NCBI GenBank assembly: GCA_017996845.1
Contig: JAGOGF010000084.1
Coordinates: 1-11,210, forward strand
Direction of reading: 5' to 3'
DNA from: Butyrivibrio sp.
Lineage (GTDB): Bacteria; Bacillota_A; Clostridia; Lachnospirales; Lachnospiraceae
DNA length: 11,210 bases
Part shown: positions 5,894 to 11,210 of the stretch, one piece after another
Layout: every line of letters starts with the position of its first letter
Numbering within the stretch: position 1 is the first letter of the stretch
Notes under the pieces: generated by a model
What the model was told of the DNA's origin: nothing
Database searches by the model: none
Seen by the model: the letters and a program-made list of their open reading frames with translations, nothing else
Program-made: the position numbers and the translations under genes

Positions 5894-6814
5894 TTATTCC
5901 TGCACCGCACCGATCAGTTCTCTGATATCTGCTATATGATATTCTGTCATATATGCTTCTATCCCTTCAATTACAGACATCGTTGCATACGGATCATGGA
6001 AGTTCATCATTCCGACTGCGATGGCGCTTGCACCTGCCAGCATAAATTCAATTGCATCCTCAGCCGTTTCGATTCCGCCCATTCCAATGATTGGGATTTT
6101 TACCGCCTGTGCGGTCTGGTATACCATTCTTACTGCAACGGGTTTGATGGCAGGTCCGGACAGTCCGCCTGTTTTATTGGCCAGTGCAAATCTGCGCTTG
6201 CCAATATCAATTTTCATTCCAGTTATGGTATTGATCATGGAAAGTGCATCCGCACCTGCTGCTTCAGCTGCCCTTGCCATCTCCGTAATGTCCGTTACAT
6301 TGGGGCTGAGTTTCATGATCACCGGCTGTTTCGCATGCTGCTTGATCTGCTTCGTAATATCATAAAGCGCATCTGCTTTCTGTCCGAAAGCAATGGCACC
6401 CTCTTTGACATTCGGGCAGGATACATTAATTTCGAGCATATCTACCGGCTGATCTGACAGCTTATCCACAACCTCCAGATAATCTTCCACAGTTTTTCCA
6501 CATACATTGACAATCACTTTGGTGTCAAACTGTTCCAGGTAGGGAAGATCTCTTTCGATCATGACATCCACGCCCGGGTTCTGCAGACCGATCGCATTGA
6601 GCATTCCGCCATAAGTTTCTGCAACGCGCGGCGTCGGATTCCCTGTCCATGGCACATTTGCAACACCTTTCGTCACGACAGCTCCCAGACGGTTCAGATC
6701 AGCAAATTCGGCATATTCCATCCCGGACCCGAAAGTCCCGGAAGCAGTCATTACCGAATTCTTGAAACGCACACCTGCTATTTCAATATTTGTATTCAAA
6801 TTAAAGTCCTCCAT
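5894..6814 (-). CDS. pyrD: Dihydroorotate dehydrogenase B, catalytic subunit
   Basis: PyrD class 1B oxidises dihydroorotate to orotate with bound FMN in the cytoplasm and passes the electrons to PyrK, which reduces NAD. From the chosen start the product is 306 aa, normal for the family. Key parts are SVMTASGTFGSGMEY (20-34, FMN site), VVTKG with Lys49, NAIGLQNPG (73-81), and EINVSCPNVKEGAIAFG (128-144), whose Cys133 is the active-site base that marks class 1 enzymes. The phosphate-binding GMGGIETAEDAIEFMLAGAS (244-263) comes near the end. I prefer the ATG at 6812-6814 (MEDFNLNTNIEIAG). Another ATG lies 6 bases upstream, and the frame is open further back to 6874, but that would overlap pyrK. 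No strong ribosome binding site separates these starts. It is the last gene of pyrC-pyrK-pyrD, 22 bp behind pyrK. Confidence 0.96.
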   Translation of the reverse strand: MEDFNLNTNIEIAGVRFKNSVMTASGTFGSGMEYAEFADLNRLGAVVTKGVANVPWTGNPTPRVAETYGGMLNAIGLQNPGVDVMIERDLPYLEQFDTKVIVNVCGKTVEDYLEVVDKLSDQPVDMLEINVSCPNVKEGAIAFGQKADALYDITKQIKQHAKQPVIMKLSPNVTDITEMARAAEAAGADALSMINTITGMKIDIGKRRFALANKTGGLSGPAIKPVAVRMVYQTAQAVKIPIIGMGGIETAEDAIEFMLAGASAIAVGMMNFHDPYATMSVIEGIEAYMTEYHIADIRELIGAVQE

Positions 6815-6836
6815 CCACATTCCGGCTTTTTTCCAG

Positions 6837-7637
6837 TCAGATATCCACATCTTTTGCCGCAAAAACCGGTCCATCCGTGCATATCCGTGTATTATTCACA
6901 TGAGAATGTGCGTCCTTCTGCACTGTATTGCAGACACACCCAAGACATGCCCCGACACCGCAGGCCATTCTTTCTTCCAGTGAAATATATGCATCCTGCC
7001 CGTTTTCCTGCGCATAACGCTTAATTGCACGCAGCATCGGCATGGGACCGCAGGCATAGATAACATCTGCTTTTAATTCATTTTCGCGGACCGCATCCAG
7101 CACATTGCCTTTTGTTCCGATGCTTCCATCTTCTGTGGCAATATAGAGCTGTCCGTTCTGTGCAAATTCTTCTGTCAGAAACGTCTGTGCATCTCGATAC
7201 CCCATTACGACAAGGATCTCCTTCGGAGAAAGTTCCTGTGGCAGACCTTTTAACTGTGCCGCAAGCTCCAGAAGCGGAGGAATACCAATTCCGCCGCCCA
7301 TCAGCATGACTTTTTTGCCTGCTGCCTGTTCCATTGGAAACCCGTTTCCAAGGATTCCCAGAATGGATAAATATTCGCCTGGCTGATAAAGTGCAAACTC
7401 TGCTGTACCTTTACCGACGATCCTATATACCAGCCGGATTGCCGTTTTGTCCTTATTTACCCTGCAGATACTGATCGGGCGCGGCAATAGTTCTGATGCA
7501 CTTGCAGGATAAACCCCTACGAACTGTCCCGGTCTTACATCCTGTGCAAGCGGTGTTTCCAGCCACAGATCACAGATTCCCTCTGTCAGCATATTCTGCG
7601 CAATTACCTTTGCAAGTATTTTTTTCTTTTTGGCCAT
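6837..7637 (-). CDS. pyrK: Dihydroorotate dehydrogenase B, electron-transfer subunit
   Basis: PyrK carries FAD and a [2Fe-2S] cluster and links PyrD to NAD. From the chosen start it is 266 aa. The ferredoxin-reductase-like FAD domain holds RPISICRV (53-60). The NAD domain holds GGGIGIPPL (114-122) and YACGPMPML (194-202). The cluster ligands are near the C-terminus: CGVGACLGC gives Cys226, Cys231 and Cys234, and CTDGPVF gives Cys253, the expected spacing. I chose the ATG at 7635-7637 because GAGGAG lies 4 bases ahead and the protein then starts MAKKKKILAK. An in-frame ATG at 7677-7679 overlaps the pyrC stop as TAATG and would add 14 residues, but lacks a ribosome binding site. It lies between pyrC and pyrD in one operon, which supports a class 1B PyrDK heterotetramer. 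Confidence 0.96.
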   Translation of the reverse strand: MAKKKKILAKVIAQNMLTEGICDLWLETPLAQDVRPGQFVGVYPASASELLPRPISICRVNKDKTAIRLVYRIVGKGTAEFALYQPGEYLSILGILGNGFPMEQAAGKKVMLMGGGIGIPPLLELAAQLKGLPQELSPKEILVVMGYRDAQTFLTEEFAQNGQLYIATEDGSIGTKGNVLDAVRENELKADVIYACGPMPMLRAIKRYAQENGQDAYISLEERMACGVGACLGCVCNTVQKDAHSHVNNTRICTDGPVFAAKDVDI

Positions 7638-7678
7638 CCTACTCCTCATTTCCGCGCAGATCTTTTTGCGCTCTGTCA

Positions 7679-8968
7679 TTAAAACCGGTGATATACTGTT
7701 TTACCGCCACAGATCGTCTCATATATGATACCCGGAAGCCGTTCTCCCCAGAACGGTGTGTTGGATGCCTTTGACAAAAAGGAGTCTACCTTCCATTCCT
7801 GCGCAGGGTTAAAGATCACAAGATCTGCCGGATGTCCTTGCTGTACACAGCCAGCATCCATACCGTATACATTTGCAGGTCCGGATGACATTCTCTGCAG
7901 GAGCTGCAGCAGCGTCAGATATCCCGGCTGTACGAGCTCCCGGATACCCAGCGAAAGAGCTGTTTCCAGTCCCGTGATGCCGCTTGGCGCCTCTACAAAA
8001 GGGAGTTTTTTTTCTGCCGCTGCATGCGGTGCATGATCGGTTGCGATCATCTCAATTGTTCCGTCGCGCAGCCCCTCTATGATCGCTTTCCTGTCATTTT
8101 CAGTGCGAAGCGGCGGATTCATCTTGGCAAGCGTTCCGAACTTGAATATTGCTTCATCCGTCAATGTAAAGTGATGCGGTGTTGCCTCCGCATGAATCCG
8201 CGGATTTGTTTTCCTTGCTTCCCTGATCAGCGCAACGGCTTCAGCTGTACTGATATGCTGTATGGTAATCTCTGCCCCAGTTTCCGATGCAATCCGGATA
8301 TCCCGTTCCACCATGAAGATTTCTGCCTGCCTTGGTGAACCTCTCAGTCCCAGCTTCGTTGCCACCAGACCTGCATTGATTCCGTTTTCTGTAATATGTT
8401 CCGGGTTTTCTTCATGAAGACTTAGAACCTTATGCATTGCAGAACTTCTGACGCAGGCCTGCCGCATCAGTTCCTGTGACAGAACCGGTTTCCCGTCATC
8501 CGTGAACAGAACCGCGCCTGCCTGTACCAGCTCTGCAAAATCCGTCATCACTTTTCCTTCCATGCCCATCGTAATATTCCCGCAGGCATAACAATGAATA
8601 CCGGTGCGCTTTCCTTTCTCCGTTACATAGGAAAGCGTATCGGCGTTGTCCATATGCGGACTGGTATTTCCCATCATAACAACGCTTGTGTAGCCTCCCC
8701 TTGCCGCAGCAGCAGCGCCTGTGAGGATATCTTCCTTATAAGTCTGCCCGGGATCCCTGAAATGTACATGCGCATCCACAAGGCCTGCCGATATCACAAG
8801 CCCTTCACAGTCCATGATCTGAAGATTTTCCTCTGTCTCTTCGGGATGTACCATTGGTTCTGTCAGTTTGCTGATCTTACCGTCCACGATCAGAATATCT
8901 TTTTTCCCCTCTGTTCCCCCTGCAGGATCTATGACATATCCGTTTTTGATCAGCAGCATTGCCTTCAT
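7679..8968 (-). CDS. pyrC: Dihydroorotase
   Basis: PyrC closes N-carbamoyl-L-aspartate to dihydroorotate, the step just before PyrDK, in the cytoplasm. The 429-aa length fits the longer Bacillus-type dihydroorotases. The metal site is complete: DAHVHFRDPG gives His67 and His69, and FTDDGK gives Asp158. His185 lies in SLHEENPEH, His238 in IQHIS, and Asp311 in ATDHAPH. Their spacing agrees closely with the B. subtilis enzyme. EATPHHFTL and AKMNPPLR are further family hallmarks. The ATG at 8966-8968 has GGAGGG about 5 bases upstream, preferred over the Met three codons in. It heads the pyrC-pyrK-pyrD operon. The gap to the divergent plsC is only 89 bp, which leaves little room for a PyrR-type attenuator, and I see none. 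Confidence 0.97.
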   Translation of the reverse strand: MKAMLLIKNGYVIDPAGGTEGKKDILIVDGKISKLTEPMVHPEETEENLQIMDCEGLVISAGLVDAHVHFRDPGQTYKEDILTGAAAAARGGYTSVVMMGNTSPHMDNADTLSYVTEKGKRTGIHCYACGNITMGMEGKVMTDFAELVQAGAVLFTDDGKPVLSQELMRQACVRSSAMHKVLSLHEENPEHITENGINAGLVATKLGLRGSPRQAEIFMVERDIRIASETGAEITIQHISTAEAVALIREARKTNPRIHAEATPHHFTLTDEAIFKFGTLAKMNPPLRTENDRKAIIEGLRDGTIEMIATDHAPHAAAEKKLPFVEAPSGITGLETALSLGIRELVQPGYLTLLQLLQRMSSGPANVYGMDAGCVQQGHPADLVIFNPAQEWKVDSFLSKASNTPFWGERLPGIIYETICGGKTVYHRF

Positions 8969-9057
8969 GCGTCCCTCCGTTTATAATGAAGATAGAAAAT
9001 TTTTTAATGGTAAAGTGTTTCTGTAAGCTTTATACAAATATTACCACAGGAGCGTAT

Positions 9058-9798
9058 ATGATTCGTCTGATTTTAGTTGTTGTATTCGTTGTACTTTTCC
9101 TTATTGTCAGTATCCCGATTCTACTGGTAGAGTGGATCATCGGCAAATTTAACATGAATCTGAAAAAGAGGAGTTCACTTGCCATTGTAGCCTGGGCATT
9201 CCGTGTCGTGTCATTTCTAAGCGGAACAAAGATTACTGTCATCGGAAAAGAAAATGTGCCGGTTGATCAGCCTGTCCTTTACATCGGAAATCATCGCAGT
9301 TACTTTGATGTAGTTGTTTCCTATGCACTAGTTCCGAATCTGACGGGTTACATTGCCAAAAAGCAGATTCTGAAAGTTCCCGTTCTGGGACAGTGGATGA
9401 AAAATCTGGATTGCCTGTTTCTGGATCGTGATGATCTGCGGCAAGGCATGGAAGTTATCCTGGAAGCAATTGAAAAAATCCGTAACGGAATTTCAATCTG
9501 CATCTATCCGGAAGGAACCCGCAATAACACAGATCAGGCACTTCTGCCTTTCAAAAAAGGAAGTTTCAAGATCGCTCAGCGTACCGGATGCGCGCTGATC
9601 CCCGTCACGATAAACAATACACGCGACATTTTCGAGTCTCACCCCTGGTATATCCGTCCGCAGCACGTCATCATCGAATATGGTACTCCGATCTATTATA
9701 GCAAGCTTGAAAAAGAAGACCAGAAAAATATTCATGAAACCGTACAGGCGATCATCGAAAAAACTTATCTTAAAAATAATGACCTGATTCAGAAATGA
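9058..9798 (+). CDS. plsC: 1-acyl-sn-glycerol-3-phosphate acyltransferase
   Basis: PlsC adds the second acyl chain to lysophosphatidic acid to make phosphatidic acid at the inner face of the membrane. The 246-aa product starts with a hydrophobic anchor (about residues 3-28). The four acyltransferase motifs follow in order: NHRSYFD (78-84, the HX4D catalytic pair His79/Asp84), FLDRDD (121-126), YPEGTRN (150-156) and ALIPVTIN (169-176). I chose the ATG at 9058-9060 because AGGAG ends 5 bases ahead; the frame is open back to 8959, but the extra residues overlap pyrC and add nothing family-like. It is transcribed away from pyrC and stands as a single gene, with its stop codon inside the loop region of its own terminator. 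A related lysophospholipid acyltransferase with different acyl preference cannot be excluded. Confidence 0.93.
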   Translation: MIRLILVVVFVVLFLIVSIPILLVEWIIGKFNMNLKKRSSLAIVAWAFRVVSFLSGTKITVIGKENVPVDQPVLYIGNHRSYFDVVVSYALVPNLTGYIAKKQILKVPVLGQWMKNLDCLFLDRDDLRQGMEVILEAIEKIRNGISICIYPEGTRNNTDQALLPFKKGSFKIAQRTGCALIPVTINNTRDIFESHPWYIRPQHVIIEYGTPIYYSKLEKEDQKNIHETVQAIIEKTYLKNNDLIQK

Positions 9799-9815
9799 AT
9801 CAAGTCATTTTTTTT
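9778..9815 (+). terminator. Bidirectional terminator between plsC and ddl
   Basis: AATGAC-C-TGATTC (9778-9790) pairs with GAATCA-A-GTCATT (9797-9809), 12 bp with one C-A mismatch around the loop AGAAAT. A run of eight Ts (9808-9815) follows on the plus strand. On the minus strand the stem is followed by ATTTTTAAG, so it can also end the converging ddl transcript. The last plsC codons and its stop (9796-9798) are inside the hairpin. Confidence 0.9.
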
Positions 9816-9817
9816 AT

Positions 9818-11008
9818 TCAGCATTTACTGCCCTTTGCTCCGCCAAGTGAAACGCCCGCAAGAACATTGGTATCAAAAGAATATACCACTTTATGATTTT
9901 CTCTGTCCGCCTTGCGTGTCAGCTGAATCAGGTTCTCCAACAGCTGCGGATATTTCATTCCAAGAGGTTCCCACAGATAGAAGGCAAGAGATCCCGGAAT
10001 GGTATTAATTTCATTCAGATATACCTTTCCGGTCGCTTCATCGATCATAAAATCGATTCTGGCAACCCCGCTGCAGCCAAGACACATAAAAGCATCTACC
10101 GCCATCTGTCTGATCTGCTCCCGTACCTCAGCACTGATTTCAGCCGGAAGCTTTCTCTTTAGACTGGTCATTCCCTTGCTGCCGCCATTCTTTGGTCCTT
10201 TTGCACCCCCGATATATTTATCTTCATAACTGAGAATCTCATCTGCATTAACCGGTTCTTCACATTCAGAAGCCTGTGCTCCCTCATAATCGCCCAAAAC
10301 AGCGCAATTAATCTCTTTGAGCGCAGAAATGGCAGGTTCTACCAGAACTTTTCTGGAAAACTCGAAGGCAAGATCAAGTGCCTCCGTAAGCTGGTCTCTG
10401 TCAGAGGCTTTCTTGATACCGATACTGGATCCTAGATTCAGGGGTTTTACGATAACAGGATAGGAAAACGCTGCTTCCACCTTGGCGATCAGTTCCTTTG
10501 CATCCTCATAATCTTTCCAGGTATAGCATTTGCAATCCAACACAGAGATTCCATTATCTTTAAGTACTGTTTTCATAACATATTTATTCATACCGACAGC
10601 AGAAGAGAGTACATCACATCCTACAACCGGAAGTCCCAGTGTTGCCAGGAATCCCGTCAAAGTGCCATCCTCCACGTTTGTACCATGTACAATCGGAAAT
10701 GCCATATCCACTTCATGCATTACATTGTTTCCAAACTTTTTCATCGGATAACGCATCAGGCTGACCTTGTCACCATCCTTGATCCATACAACCTGTATAC
10801 TGTTTTTTAGCAGTTCCGGAATGTTTCGATATGCTTCAATTCTGCCGATATCTTCCCCTACATAATAATCATTATTCTTGGTCATATATACCGGAATAAT
10901 CTCATATTTCTCCTGATCCATGGAACGGATCGCCTGAATAGCTGAGATGATGGATATTTCATGTTCTGTACTTTTTCCGCCAAATAAAACTGCAATCTTT
11001 AATTTCAT
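9818..11008 (-). CDS. ddl: D-alanine--D-alanine ligase family protein
   Basis: Ddl joins two D-Ala with ATP to make the dipeptide that MurF adds to peptidoglycan precursors. The 396-aa product is longer than the usual 300-370. The N-terminal signature is KIAVLFGGKSTEHEISI (4-20, with the EHE motif), then HGTNVEDGTLTG (108-119). ATP-grasp residues follow: YPVIVKPLNLGSSIGIKK (183-200), GVARIDFM (314-321) and LNEINTIPGSLAFYLW (331-346). Tyr265 in DKYIGG matches the Tyr that favours D-Ala over D-Lac, so a canonical ligase is more likely than a VanA type. A Gly/Lys-rich stretch (267-285) lengthens the omega-loop, and the C-terminus extends about 30 residues beyond the core. The start is the ATG at 11006-11008; its ribosome binding site is imperfect (AGGA too near, GGAAGG about 12 bases away). 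A possible Mur ligase gene lies upstream. Confidence 0.92.
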   Translation of the reverse strand: MKLKIAVLFGGKSTEHEISIISAIQAIRSMDQEKYEIIPVYMTKNNDYYVGEDIGRIEAYRNIPELLKNSIQVVWIKDGDKVSLMRYPMKKFGNNVMHEVDMAFPIVHGTNVEDGTLTGFLATLGLPVVGCDVLSSAVGMNKYVMKTVLKDNGISVLDCKCYTWKDYEDAKELIAKVEAAFSYPVIVKPLNLGSSIGIKKASDRDQLTEALDLAFEFSRKVLVEPAISALKEINCAVLGDYEGAQASECEEPVNADEILSYEDKYIGGAKGPKNGGSKGMTSLKRKLPAEISAEVREQIRQMAVDAFMCLGCSGVARIDFMIDEATGKVYLNEINTIPGSLAFYLWEPLGMKYPQLLENLIQLTRKADRENHKVVYSFDTNVLAGVSLGGAKGSKC

Positions 11009-11063
11009 ATCCTGACCATGCCTTCCTTTTCTGTCAATCTGCAATTCTGATTCTTTCAAACGA

Positions 11064-11210
11064 TTACTTAGTATAGTTATCCGGAAGATCGTTTTCAAGC
11101 AAAATCACTTTTTCTTTTCCGCAATCAAGTTCATACATCAATGCAGTCGCTTCCGAAAGCGTATCTCTGATAAACAATTTATTTTCATCAAAGCCGGCCT
11201 CCAGTGCGCC
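11064..11210 (-). CDS. C-terminal fragment of a protein, possibly Mur ligase family
   Basis: An open frame enters from the right edge and ends at a TAA at 11064-11066, giving 48 codons. It begins GALEAGFDENKLFIRDTLSE, continues with a MYELDCGKEKVILLEN stretch and ends DLPDNYTK. The AGFDENKLFIRDT stretch, followed by a short helix and a terminal beta-strand (KVILLENDLPD), is reminiscent of the C-terminal domain of Mur ligases such as MurF, and a place upstream of ddl would fit. This is weak pattern memory from a short piece. It lies 55 bp upstream of ddl on the same strand without a terminator, so the two are probably co-transcribed. Confidence 0.7.
   Translation of the reverse strand, partial: GALEAGFDENKLFIRDTLSEATALMYELDCGKEKVILLENDLPDNYTK

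Noticed and set aside
8959..9057. Longer N-terminus for PlsC
   Set aside because: The frame is open back into pyrC, but the ribosome binding site points to the ATG at 9058 and the added residues are not family-like.
11009..11098. Longer N-terminus for Ddl
   Set aside because: The 30 extra residues precede the normal Ddl start, overlap the upstream gene's stop region and show no conserved sequence; they also have no ribosome binding site.

Overview
The window looks like chromosomal housekeeping DNA from a low-to-mid GC member of the Clostridia, most likely a Lachnospiraceae bacterium of the Roseburia/Eubacterium kind. This rests on the style of the proteins (AsnS, PyrK/PyrD class 1B, a surface trigger-factor-like lipoprotein, a Clostridia-type Ddl), on clear AGGAGG-type ribosome binding sites and on TTG starts. 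A sigma-28 (SigD)-like promoter suggests a motile organism. The taxon is an inference; there is no rRNA or other direct marker.

Layout. Positions 1-2909 lie on the minus strand: a surface lipoprotein built like trigger factor without its ribosome-binding domain, then asnS, then the start of a secreted coiled-coil protein that runs off the left edge. Gaps of 35 and 25 bp with no visible terminator suggest co-transcription. A divergent region (2910-3095) carries a sigma-A-like promoter on each strand. The rightward one serves a small single-span membrane protein (3096-3578) that ends in a strong hairpin terminator. Converging on it are ispE and a DUF1934 (YwiB-like) gene on the minus strand, with a well-formed sigma-A promoter ahead of ispE.

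The most distinctive part is 4943-5893. A sigma-28-like promoter (TAAA...CCGATAT) drives a 211-aa protein of unknown function. The gene is followed by a structured 3' region: a 6-bp hairpin, then a GC-rich branched or long stem ending in six Ts. This single-gene unit may belong to the motility regulon.

Positions 5894-8968 hold a minus-strand pyrimidine operon, pyrC-pyrK-pyrD, which encodes dihydroorotase and the two subunits of the NAD-dependent class 1B dihydroorotate dehydrogenase. Divergent from it is plsC (1-acylglycerol-3-phosphate acyltransferase). plsC ends in a bidirectional terminator shared with a convergent ddl gene. Upstream of ddl is the last 48 codons of another minus-strand gene, possibly a Mur ligase-family member, which would fit a peptidoglycan-precursor pair.

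I see no mobile element, CRISPR array, tRNA, rRNA or pseudogene. Most of the window is ordinary core metabolism. The parts worth a second look are the 5030-5877 unit, the lipoprotein and the extended Ddl.
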